From contig JAQBEH010000153.1 in NCBI GenBank assembly GCA_032124015.1, positions 1 to 24,579 on the forward strand: 24,579 nucleotides of DNA. Reading direction: 5' to 3'. Source of the stretch: DASRJG01 sp032124015. Its GTDB lineage: Bacteria > Acidobacteriota > Polarisedimenticolia > Polarisedimenticolales > DASRJG01. The position numbers and the translations under genes were made by a program. This document shows positions 14,092 through 22,400 of the stretch, in pieces. The notes beneath the pieces were generated by a model. It made no database searches and had not been told where the DNA came from. It saw only the letters and a list, made by a program, of their open reading frames with translations. The stretch's first letter is position 1; every line of letters starts with the position of its first letter.

Positions 14092-16629
14092 GTGACCTTG
14101 GTGCGCCCGTTCCGCATGATCTCCGTTTCCACGATCTTCGTCTGGCTCGTTGTGGCCGTCCTGGCCGTGTCATCGGCCGCTGCGTCTTGTGGTGACGGTG
14201 TCGTCGACCCCGGCGAAGATTGCGACGATGGGTCGTCGAATAACGGCGGGAACAACTCGTGCTGCAGCGCCGCCTGCACGTTCAACGGCAAGAGCCCCGA
14301 CGTGATCGTTGGGGACCTCGTCGGAACCACCAATTACGGGGCCATCGGGGGGATCAGGGCGTACGCGATCGGAACCACCTCGTGCAATCTCGGCTCGTGC
14401 TGGCTCAACTGGTTCGCGAATAGTGCGAACAAACCCATCATCGGCCAGAACATGTACCGCCTCAAGAACGGGCGCTTCGAGCAGATCGGTCAGTCCTGGC
14501 TGAAGCACGCATTCACGGCGCTGCAGGGGAGCGTTTGTTCCAATTCGTGCGTTTCTGCACCGAACGGCACGCACTTGGGTGTCAACTGCTCCGACCCTTA
14601 CAGCTCGGGGTTGAACGGCGATCAAAGCCGGCTCGGCCCGAAAGTGGACGTGAACCCCAACACCGGTGTGTACCTGTATCCCGACGGCAGGATCGGCACG
14701 ACCGGAAATGCGATTTTCAAGCGCTTGCAGGTCCATGAGGTGGACATCGACCCCGCGCAGAACTCCGGCGCGGTGTATTTCGTCGAAGGCCAGTACGTCA
14801 CCCTCGACGACGCGGCGGCCAAGAACAACACGAACAACGCCTCCTACCGTAAGGTCACGATCGGCGTGAGCCCCTTCAACCTCACGCTCACCGGTTCCAC
14901 CGTGCGCGGGAAGATGGCGATCCAGGCTTGGAAAGACACCGACCCGACGGTCACCGAGACGCCCGTCGGGGCCGCGGAGGGGCTGTTCGTCGTGTCCGCG
15001 AAGGCGACGTCCCTCGGGGGAGGGATCTACCACTACGAGTACGCGGTGGAGAACCTGACCAACCATCGCTCCGGCCAGTCGTTTACCGTGCCGTTCCCCG
15101 CAGGCACGGTGATCACCAACGTGGGATTCCACGACGTCGACTACCACAGCGGCGAGCCCTTCGACGGAACGGACTGGACGGCGACGGTCGGATCGACGTC
15201 CGTGACCTGGGCCACGACGACCTACGACGTGAACCCGAACGCCAACGCCCTCCGGTGGGGCACCTTGTACAACTTCCGTTTCGACGCGAACCTCGCGCCG
15301 GGATTTGCCCTGACGACAATCGGCCTGTTCAAGCCCGGTGCCCCGGCGGGCGCCACGGTCACCACCGTCGCGCCCAATGCCTGCTTCGGGGCCGCCGACG
15401 GGACGTCTTGCAGCGATGGGAACGGTTGCACGCAGGGCGATACCTGCCAGTCGGGCACGTGCACGGGCGCCAACACGGTGGTGTGCAATGCGGTCGATGC
15501 GTGCCATACCGCGGGAACGTGCAACCCCGACACGGGATTCTGCTCGAACCCCACAGCCCCGAATGGTACGGCGTGCAGCGACGGAAACGGCTGCACGCAG
15601 GGCGATTCCTGTCAGTCGGGCACGTGCACGGGCGGAAGCCCGGTGGTGTGTACACCGAGCGACGCGTGCCACAGCGCGGGGACGTGCGGTCCGAGCACGG
15701 GTGTTTGCTCGAACCCTGCGAAGCCGAACGGGACGGCGTGCAGTGACGGTAGCGCGTGCACGCAAAGCGACACGTGTCAGTCGGGGATATGCACCGGCGG
15801 AAGCCCCGTGGTCTGTGCAGCGAGCAACAACTGTCACAACGCGGGCACGTGCGATCCTCCGACGGGTCTGTGTTCGAACCCGGAAAAGCCGGACGGGTCG
15901 GCGTGTACCGACTTCAACGCGTGTACGCAAGCCGACGCGTGTCAGTCGGGCACGTGCGTGGGAGCGAGCCCCGTGGTGTGCACGGCGAGCGACGACTGCC
16001 ACACGGCGGGGATCTGTGCCGCCGCGACGGGGGTCTGCTCGAACCCGGCGGCCGCGGACGGAACGCCGTGCAGCGATGGGAACGGGTGCACGCAAACCGA
16101 CGCTTGTCAGTCGGGCACGTGCGCCGGCGGAGTTCCCGTGGTTTGCGCGCCGAGCGATGGGTGCCACGAGGCGGGGACCTGCTCTTCGGCGACGGGCGTC
16201 TGCTCGAACCCGGAGGCGCCCAACGGAATCGCCTGCAACGACGCGAACGTCTGCACGATCAACGACGCTTGCCAAAGCGGCGTCTGCGTGGGAGAGGGCG
16301 CCCCGTCGCCCGTGGAGGTGGACGCGGGCGTACTGTTGACTCAACTCGACGGGGTCACGACGATCACCTGGAACTCGACTCTCGACAGCACGTTTTACGA
16401 CGTGCTGCGAGGTGCGGTTGGCGCCCTTCCCGTCGGACCAGGCGGCGGCGACGAGGTCTGCGTCGCAAGTGGCATCCCGGCAACAACCGCGAACGACCCC
16501 GACACACCGAATCCCGACGAGGGGTTCTGGTACCTGATCCAGGGCGGCAACGACTGCGGCAAGGGGCCGTTTGGTTTCCAAGTCGACGGCGGCGTGCAAA
16601 CACCGCGGGTGAGCGCCACCTGTCCATAG
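14092..16629 (+). CDS. Large secreted protein with five and a half 8-cysteine repeats and a C-terminal Fn3-like module
   Basis: 845 residues from the GTG start. A signal peptide is followed by CGDGVVDPGEDCDDG (33-47), a DUF4215/Myxococcus-type cysteine motif. About residues 66-425 form a conserved region with GSCWLNWFAN, NMYRLKNGRFEQIGQSWLKH and VGFHDVDYHSGEPFDGTDW. From memory this region occurs in other secreted proteins of environmental bacteria, with no known function. Residues 437-739 are five full 55-residue repeats and a partial sixth, each with eight cysteines, probably a rod of disulphide-bonded knots. The last 105 residues resemble the C-terminal Fn3-like module of the protein at 19450-22977 and also end in Cys-Pro-stop. 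The TAG stop lies in the terminal inverted repeat of the following insertion sequence. It probably acts at or outside the cell surface. Confidence 0.85.
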   Translation: MTLVRPFRMISVSTIFVWLVVAVLAVSSAAASCGDGVVDPGEDCDDGSSNNGGNNSCCSAACTFNGKSPDVIVGDLVGTTNYGAIGGIRAYAIGTTSCNLGSCWLNWFANSANKPIIGQNMYRLKNGRFEQIGQSWLKHAFTALQGSVCSNSCVSAPNGTHLGVNCSDPYSSGLNGDQSRLGPKVDVNPNTGVYLYPDGRIGTTGNAIFKRLQVHEVDIDPAQNSGAVYFVEGQYVTLDDAAAKNNTNNASYRKVTIGVSPFNLTLTGSTVRGKMAIQAWKDTDPTVTETPVGAAEGLFVVSAKATSLGGGIYHYEYAVENLTNHRSGQSFTVPFPAGTVITNVGFHDVDYHSGEPFDGTDWTATVGSTSVTWATTTYDVNPNANALRWGTLYNFRFDANLAPGFALTTIGLFKPGAPAGATVTTVAPNACFGAADGTSCSDGNGCTQGDTCQSGTCTGANTVVCNAVDACHTAGTCNPDTGFCSNPTAPNGTACSDGNGCTQGDSCQSGTCTGGSPVVCTPSDACHSAGTCGPSTGVCSNPAKPNGTACSDGSACTQSDTCQSGICTGGSPVVCAASNNCHNAGTCDPPTGLCSNPEKPDGSACTDFNACTQADACQSGTCVGASPVVCTASDDCHTAGICAAATGVCSNPAAADGTPCSDGNGCTQTDACQSGTCAGGVPVVCAPSDGCHEAGTCSSATGVCSNPEAPNGIACNDANVCTINDACQSGVCVGEGAPSPVEVDAGVLLTQLDGVTTITWNSTLDSTFYDVLRGAVGALPVGPGGGDEVCVASGIPATTANDPDTPNPDEGFWYLIQGGNDCGKGPFGFQVDGGVQTPRVSATCP
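15400..16305 (+). repeat. In-gene tandem repeat, 165-base unit, five full copies plus a partial one
   Basis: Units begin at 15400, 15565, 15730, 15895, 16060 and 16225, each exactly 165 bases (55 codons), with the last one ending after about 27 codons. Each full unit has eight cysteines at unit positions 4, 10, 16, 21, 29, 35, 41 and 48, and a nearly invariant CQSGTC and GVCSNP. Copies are diverged at many bases, so they are not freshly amplified. Confidence 0.93.
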
Positions 16630-16653
16630 TGGTTCCGAGATTGTCTCTTCGGG
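16625..16653 (+). repeat. Left terminal inverted repeat of the insertion sequence
   Basis: Starts with CATAGTGGTTC, identical to the reverse complement of the right end for the first 11 bases, then partly matched inward. It contains the TAG stop codon (16627-16629) of the secreted repeat protein. Confidence 0.78.
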
Positions 16654-16716
16654 CCGGTAGGCATCCCGCTGGGCCGCGCCGATTCCGGATTCCTGGTGAT
16701 TCCGAGTTCGTCTCGG

Positions 16717-17892
16717 CTAGTACGCGAGCTTGAGTTGGTGGGGCGGGGCCTGCGCGAGGGTCGGCGTGGGCATCCTGCGGTTGTAGAGGTCAGGCCACGC
16801 CGCTCCACCGTCGATCCGCGACGGTTGAAGCCGCTCGGCGAACACGCGTTCCCACGTCCAGCGAGTTTCGGTGAGCCCGAGCCACATCGCGGGGGTGATC
16901 GAGCCGGCTCGCCGCTCTGACCTCTTCTTCACGAGGTTGCGGAAAACAACGAATAGTTGGGCCCGCTCGAGTTGCGCCTCGCTCCGGCGGCCGAATGCGA
17001 TCGTCTCTCTCGCATGTGCCTTCACCGAATGTCGCGTAAACCCGTGCAGCGTGTCGATCGGGAACATCGCCCGGTCGCGCTCCCGCGCCTCCGGGGTGCG
17101 CTTGGAGCCCTTCGGGCCGCGTTTGGGGTTGGGATAGATGCGGTGCAGTACCTGGCTTCCCAAGGGATGCCGTTCGATGGCGCGGGCGTAGTCCTTCTTG
17201 TCGTCGGAGATGAAAAGCAACTGCTCGCCTCTGGCTTTGGGGATCAGGACATCAAACTGGCGGTGAAGTGAATGTACGTAGGGATCGCGGACGGGCTTCC
17301 CGCCCCGGCGGTCCCATCGAGCTTGCCTTCGCCGCTGAGCGGGCGACAGGTGGCCGCCGCGCCGATGGGGGGCGTGTCCGAGCCCGTACACGAACCACGA
17401 GTTGTGTCCGACGCTCGTTCCGACCCCGCAAGGGTGGTACTGCGTGCCGGTGAACGTCTCGAAGTCGTCGTAGTTGAGCGGCTCGTCGAGCCCCGGCAAG
17501 GCCGCCAGGCAAAGCTGGTGCAGAAGTTGCGCATGCCTCCCGAGGCGAGCAATGCGTTTGGTGACGGTGCTTGGGGCGCACCCCACGATCCGGGCGACTT
17601 GCCGGTGAGCGGCGCCGTTGACGACGCCGCGGGCGATCGGAACCGTGAGCTCGGGACGCTTGAGGTAGTAGCTCACCGCGAACGACTGCTGGGAGAACCC
17701 GCGACGGCAGGCCTTGCAAACGAACCGGGGGACAACCCGGCCGTCGCAACGTCTCAAGTAGGTCGCGCGAAGCCGGCGGTAGCTAAACGACGTGGGCTCA
17801 ATCCGGTGCTGTGGACAGTCGGGGCGCGGGCAGAACGACGGCGCAAACTGATCTTGAGGGACGATTTCGATCTGGGAGCACGGCCAGTCCAC
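16717..17892 (-). CDS. DDE-type transposase with N-terminal zinc-binding and HTH regions
   Basis: A 391-residue protein from a GTG start without an obvious Shine-Dalgarno site, ending in TAG. The N-terminus has paired cysteines (CPRPDC at 21-26 and CKAC at 59-62), a probable zinc ribbon. A helix-turn-helix follows, GAAHRQVARIVGCAPSTVTK (93-112). A plausible acidic triad is D142/D143 in NYDDFETF, D230/D231 in FISDDKKDY, and E296 in HARETIAFGRR. The zinc ribbon plus HTH plus DDE layout is reminiscent of IS1-related transposases, but I cannot assign a family. It appears full length and uninterrupted, and inverted repeats flank it, so the element may still be mobile. Confidence 0.8.
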   Translation of the reverse strand: MDWPCSQIEIVPQDQFAPSFCPRPDCPQHRIEPTSFSYRRLRATYLRRCDGRVVPRFVCKACRRGFSQQSFAVSYYLKRPELTVPIARGVVNGAAHRQVARIVGCAPSTVTKRIARLGRHAQLLHQLCLAALPGLDEPLNYDDFETFTGTQYHPCGVGTSVGHNSWFVYGLGHAPHRRGGHLSPAQRRRQARWDRRGGKPVRDPYVHSLHRQFDVLIPKARGEQLLFISDDKKDYARAIERHPLGSQVLHRIYPNPKRGPKGSKRTPEARERDRAMFPIDTLHGFTRHSVKAHARETIAFGRRSEAQLERAQLFVVFRNLVKKRSERRAGSITPAMWLGLTETRWTWERVFAERLQPSRIDGGAAWPDLYNRRMPTPTLAQAPPHQLKLAY

Positions 17893-18000
17893 ACGCGGGC
17901 ACTACGGCAAGTTGCATGCCCGCCGCCGGAGAGCAAAATAACGCGAGGTCTCGCGAGGCTCGGCGTCCGGTGGCCGTCCAAACCGTCCGCCCGCGGACAA

Positions 18001-18029
18001 CGCGGACAGACATTTTGCGAACCACTATG
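18001..18029 (-). repeat. Right terminal inverted repeat of the insertion sequence
   Basis: The reverse complement begins CATAGTGGTTC and continues GCAAAATGTCTGTCC, pairing with the left end. Confidence 0.78.
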
Positions 18030-18032
18030 AGC

Positions 18033-18061
18033 TTGACGCCCGGGCCGCCGGGTCTTAATCG
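18033..18061 (+). promoter_or_regulatory. Sigma-70-like promoter of hsp20
   Basis: TTGACG at 18033-18038 and TAATCG at 18056-18061 are separated by exactly 17 bases. It is the best -35/-10 pair in the window. It begins just outside the right end of the insertion sequence. The GC-rich spacer contains the dyad CCCGGGCCGCCGGG. I see no CIRCE operator. Confidence 0.55.
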
Positions 18062-18112
18062 AACAGTCGTCATCGATATCCATCTATGGCGACTCAGAGG
18101 AGGGAAAAAGCC

Positions 18113-18550
18113 ATGAAACTCGTTCGGTGGGATCCGCTTCAGGAGTTTCTCGCGATGAGCAACCGGCTCAATCGCCCGCTCAACGACCCTTATGCCCAAC
18201 GTACCGAAGACTCGTTCGGGGCTTGGGCTCCGCCCGTCGACATTTTTGAGCGCCAAGACCATCTCGTCATCCGGGCGGAGGTTCCGGGCATCCATAAAGA
18301 AGACATGGACGTCCGGATCGAAAACGGCGTGCTGACGTTGCACGGCGAGCGCAAGGAGGAGAAAGAAACCAAGGACGTGAGCACGCACTTGATGGAGAGA
18401 GTGTACGGGAGTTTCACCCGGAGCTTCTCGCTCCCCACGACCGTTGATCCGACGAAGGTCTCCGCGGTCTACAAGGATGGCGTGCTCGAAGTGACCGTCC
18501 CGAAGGTCGAGACCGCCAAGCCGAAGAAGGTCGAAATCAAGGTCGCGTGA
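18113..18550 (+). CDS. Hsp20 family small heat-shock protein
   Basis: A 145-residue alpha-crystallin-domain chaperone that holds unfolding proteins as an oligomer. The N-terminal arm starts MKLVRWDPLQEFLAMSNRLN, then the domain begins at about residue 37 with WAPPVDIFERQDHLVIRAEV and continues through PGIHKEDMDVRIENGVLTL and GSFTRSFSLPTTVDPTKVSA to YKDGVLEVTVPK. The C-terminus VEIKVA carries the I/V-x-I/V type motif used for oligomer contacts. ATG 18113 is chosen because AGGAGGG (18098-18104) lies eight bases upstream; an earlier in-frame ATG at 18086 has no such site. The gene is convergent with the exported isoaspartate methyltransferase. Confidence 0.95.
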   Translation: MKLVRWDPLQEFLAMSNRLNRPLNDPYAQRTEDSFGAWAPPVDIFERQDHLVIRAEVPGIHKEDMDVRIENGVLTLHGERKEEKETKDVSTHLMERVYGSFTRSFSLPTTVDPTKVSAVYKDGVLEVTVPKVETAKPKKVEIKVA

Positions 18551-18592
18551 CCACCCGCCGCGGGATCCCCCCGGATGTCGCGGCACGCGACG

Positions 18593-18624
18593 CGCCCTGG
18601 CGGCGGATGATCGCCGTCAGGGCG
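18593..18624. terminator. Hairpin between convergent hsp20 and pcm-like genes
   Basis: Arms 18593-18605 (CGCCCTGGCGGCG) and 18612-18624 (CGCCGTCAGGGCG) pair over 13 positions with one mismatch around a six-base loop. It overlaps the stop of the minus-strand gene. There is no T tract on either side, so termination by this hairpin is plausible but unproven. Confidence 0.5.
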
Positions 18625-19351
18625 GGTGGCCCTCCGCCTTTCCCGTCATGGGCACGAACCGGACGGGAATGACCGACTCGCGGCGGTATCCATCCTCGTT
18701 CTTCGTGACGACGAGCAGTTCCTGCTCCGCCGAACCGATCGGGATCACCAGGCGCCCGCCCACCGCGAGTTGCGTTAGAAGCGGGGGAGGGATCGTCTCC
18801 GGTGCTGCGGTGACGACAATCGCGTCGAACGGCGCGTCTTGCGGCCTGCCGTCGAACCCGTCGCCGACAAACACCCGGATGTTGCGATAGCCCATCTCGC
18901 GGAGGGTGTTCGTCGCGCGTTCGCCGAGTTCGGGGACGATCTCGATCGTGACCACCACCCCCACGATCTCGGCGAGGATCGCAGCCTGGTATCCCGAACC
19001 CGTTCCGACCTCGAGGACCTTCATCCCCGCGCGCGGCCGCGACAGCTCGGTCATCAAGGCGACGATGTACGGCTGCGAAATCGTCTGACCGGCTCCGATG
19101 GGAAGCGGATGATCATCGTAGGCCTGGCCGAGGAGGGACTCCGGAACGAATCGGTGCCGGGGCACCTTCCGCATCGCGGCAAGGACCGCCGGATCGCGCA
19201 CGCCTCGCCCCTCGATCTGTTCCACCACCATGCGCGCACGCGCGGCCTCGAATTTCGCGTCGTCGTTTTGGCCCGGGTCCGCGAGGCAAGCCGCCGGGAG
19301 CATCCCTATCGCGAGCGTGGCGGCGAGGCGTGAAGACCGTCGAGGGGTCAT
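18617..19351 (-). CDS. pcm: Exported protein-L-isoaspartate O-methyltransferase
   Basis: A 244-residue PIMT, which methylates isoaspartyl residues to start repair of aged proteins. The core begins with FEAARARMVVEQIEGRGVRD, followed by VLAAMRKVPRHRFVPE and the signature YDDHPLPIGAGQTISQPYIV (78-97). The SAM-binding motif I is VLEVGTGSGYQAA (112-124), and late motifs are FDAIVVTAAPETIP and GGRLVIPIG. Unlike the usual cytoplasmic enzyme, it starts with a signal sequence (MTPRRSSRLAATLAIGMLPA, then ACLAD), suggesting a periplasmic location. C22 does not sit in a standard lipobox. The start is supported by GGAGG nine bases upstream of ATG 19351. Confidence 0.93.
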   Translation of the reverse strand: MTPRRSSRLAATLAIGMLPAACLADPGQNDDAKFEAARARMVVEQIEGRGVRDPAVLAAMRKVPRHRFVPESLLGQAYDDHPLPIGAGQTISQPYIVALMTELSRPRAGMKVLEVGTGSGYQAAILAEIVGVVVTIEIVPELGERATNTLREMGYRNIRVFVGDGFDGRPQDAPFDAIVVTAAPETIPPPLLTQLAVGGRLVIPIGSAEQELLVVTKNEDGYRRESVIPVRFVPMTGKAEGHPP

Positions 19352-19399
19352 CGTGCGTGACCTCCGATGACTCCGATAGGGTACTGCGCCTGCGGCTTG

Positions 19400-19428
19400 T
19401 TGTCTTTGCTTCGGACAGGCGGTACTTA
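19400..19428 (+). promoter_or_regulatory. Candidate promoter of the large multidomain secreted protein gene
   Basis: TTGTCT (19400-19405), a 17-base spacer and TACTTA (19423-19428) lie about 20 bases upstream of ATG 19450, with GAGGGG between as Shine-Dalgarno. Match to consensus is moderate. Confidence 0.4.
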
Positions 19429-19449
19429 TTGCCCCGAGGGGTATTCACG

Positions 19450-22400
19450 ATGCGTGCTGGTCAAGCGTTGTCTGCCGTCTTCCTTGCCGCTTGCCTCGTT
19501 CTGCCAGCAAGCACACACGTCTTCGCGGATGGCCCGCTGAAGGCCGCGAAAAAGGCCCGCAAGAAAGACCGCGACGCGGCAACCCCAGGCCTCGCCTCGG
19601 GTATTGCGCCCACGCCGGACCCGGGCGACGCCTACGGCGGCGGCGCCAAGCTCGACACGATCAAGGAACACCGCAACGAGCTTGGAGAGGTGGTCTATGC
19701 GGTCTCGGCGTCCCGGTTCGACGTCTCCCCGCCGCTCGTCGACATGGCTGCCGGCGCAACATCGGCGATGGCGGGCGAGGAAGAAGAAGAGCGCTCGAAT
19801 CCACAGCTTCCTTCCTGGCGTATCCCGCGCGGAAGCGTCCCCGATCCGGTCGTCCAGCCCGTCGTGTCTTCGTCCGAGTCCCAGGCGTGGAGTGGATTCA
19901 CGCCGGCCGCGCCGAGCACGGGGTTCAATTTCGCCGGCATCGGCGTCTTCGGGGGTTCGCCGTCCGACAGCAACGGCTCGGTAGGCAACAACCAGTACGT
20001 CGAGACGGTCAACACCCGTTATCAGGTCTGGTCGCTCAACCGCGCCACGTACGTTGCCACGTCGGTCCTCGGCCCTTCGAGCATCAACACGCTCTGGTCC
20101 GGCTTCGGTGGCCCCTGCGAGACCCAAAACAGCGGCGACCCGATCGTGCTCTACGACAAGATCGCCAACCGCTGGTTGATCTCCCAGTTCACGACGACCT
20201 TGAGCGGCGGCTCCTACTACCAGTGCGTGGCCGTTTCAACGACGGCCAATGCGATCGGGACCTACGCGCGATGGGCGTTCGTCGTACCGTCGGGACGCTT
20301 CGGCGACTACCCGCACTTCGGCGTTTGGATCGACGCGTACTACATGATGGGCCACGCCTTCGCCTCCACATCGGGCGGTTACATCGCGGCGATGTTCGCG
20401 GCGATGGATCGCAAGAAGTTGCTCGACGGCGACCCGACGGCGACCTGGCAGGTGATCTTCGACCCGACCGAAGGCGGCCACATGCCCGCTGACCTCGACG
20501 GCTTCACGCCGCCACCGACCAACGCGCCGGGGATCTTCTTGTCGCTCCATCCCTCGGGAATGTTCATCTATCGGATGAAGGTGGATTTCGACACGCCGGC
20601 GAACACAAAAAGGACCAAGCAGGCGACGGTGCCGGTGGCCGCTTCGTCCGCCGCTTGTGGAGGGGGCTCCTGTCTTCCGCAGCCGGGCACCTCCGCCGTC
20701 CTCGACTCGTTGGCCGACCGGCTGATGTTCCGCCTCGCCTACCGCAACTTCGTCGACCACGAATCGCTCGTCGTCAGTCACTCGGTCGATCCGTCCGTCA
20801 CGGGGGTCGTCTCCGGCGTTCGCTGGTACGACTTCCGCCTCTCGGGGACGCCGGACGCCGTCTGCGACTCGTATCCTTGTATCTACCAGCAGGGAACGGT
20901 TGCGGACGTCCCGAACGGGCGCAGCCGGTGGATGTCCTCGATCGCCATGGACAGTGCCGAGAACATCCTCGTCGGCTACAGCACGACCGGGAAAGCGGCG
21001 GACACCGAAAACCAGAGCCTTCGCTACACGGGACGAGCGAAGGACGATCCGCTGGGGACGATGACGGCGCCTGAGGCGACCATCGCAACCGGAACCAAGA
21101 ACAATACGAGCAACTCTCGCTGGGGCGACTACAGCAGCATGAGCGTCGATCCGTTCGACGATTGCACGTTCTGGTACGTCGCCCAGTACATCCCCACTTC
21201 GACGAGCAGTTGGGGAACAAAGATTGCCTCAGCCGCGTTCCCGGCTGGCAACGGGCCGGGGCAGTGTCTTCCCACGACGTGTACGTCCCGTCCCGCCTCC
21301 GCGCCGACCATCGGCCAGGCGACGGTCGCCGGTGACAACCAGATCACGGTGAGTTGGACGGGGATCGCACCCCAGCCCGGCGCCTACGCCATCGAACGCG
21401 CGGACGGTGTCTGCGGAAGCGAAGGACTCTACCGGCCGTTGGGCGCGGCGAGCGGAGCCGCCAACAGTTTCACCGACACGACCGTCGCGGGGGGCCTCGA
21501 TTATTCCTATCGGGTGATCGCCGCCACGGATGCCGCCGGCAAGTGCCAGGCGCAAAGCGCGAGCGCGTGCGTCAGCGCAACGGCGACCGGCACGTGCAGC
21601 CTCAAGCCGTCCTTTGCGGGCGCCTCCCATGCCGCCAGCAGCCAACAGAGCTTCTGCGGCGTGTCGGTCGACTGGACACCTGCCGTATCGAGTTGCCCGC
21701 TCACTCCCGGCGTGCGCTACAACATTTTCCGGGACTCGGTGCCGGATTTCGTTCCGTCGGTTGCCAATCGGATTGCGACGTGTGTCGTCGGTCCGAGTTC
21801 CTATCTCGATTCCGAAAACCTCACGAGCGGTGCCAGCTACTACTACGTCGTCCGCGCGGAAGACGTCAGCCAAGGTAACGGCGGCGAGTGCGGCGGTGGC
21901 AACGAAGAGTCGAACAGCGTGGCGGTTTCGGGAACCGCGTACGGGCCCGGCACCCAGGCCAGCCCCGGCACCTGGACGGACGGCGGCGGCGACGGCTCCT
22001 CTTTCTTGCGCCTCAACGTCGCGGGTCCGGGCGACACCAATGATCCGGTGTGGCGCTTCGTCAAGACCGCGGACGACCCCGGCGCCAACCACACCCCCGG
22101 CGGCGCGTACGCGTACCGCAACGCCGGTCCCGCGGCCAACAACAACTACGCGCCCAACGTCTGCGCCGAGATGCAGGCGCCACCCCTGACGGTCGGGGCG
22201 ACGACAGTCAACCTGAGCTACTGGGAACGTCACCAGATCGAATATCACTGGGATGCCGTCGCCGTGGAGTATTCCGTCAACGGCGGCGCGTTCGCGGATG
22301 TTCCAGCGCCGAGCGATAGCGTGGCCTTGGGCTGCGCGGCGTCTGACGACACGACGGGTTGGGAGGCGCTGAGTTGCACACAGACACCTCCCATCAATGC

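Larger units (their letters stand above)
16625..18029 (-). mobile_element. Complete insertion sequence, about 1.4 kb, family not identified
   Basis: One DDE-type transposase gene occupies the element. The ends form terminal inverted repeats: CATAGTGGTTC at 16625-16635 and its exact reverse complement at 18019-18029. Weaker similarity extends inward (ATTGTCTCTTCGG against AATGTCTGTCCGC), about 21 of 28 positions. No clear target duplication is visible apart from a possible TA on each side, which is ambiguous because the ends are themselves palindromic there. The left end overlaps the last codon and stop of the upstream gene; the right end lies four bases before the hsp20 promoter. Confidence 0.8.

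Noticed and set aside
15400..16305. Direct repeats considered as a CRISPR array
   Set aside because: The 165-base units are in-frame coding repeats with conserved cysteines and no separate spacers.
14170..16599. 809-codon open frame on the minus strand opposite the cysteine-rich repeat protein
   Set aside because: It is a shadow of a GC-rich repetitive gene: the product is Arg/Ala/Val-rich without domains, and the plus frame has a signal peptide, Shine-Dalgarno site and clear repeats.
16618..18036. Target-site duplication flanking the insertion sequence
   Set aside because: Flanking bases show no direct repeat longer than an ambiguous TA, so I do not claim one.
18086..18112. Earlier ATG start for hsp20
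   Set aside because: It lacks a Shine-Dalgarno site, whereas ATG 18113 has AGGAGGG at ideal spacing; the extra residues are not typical of Hsp20.
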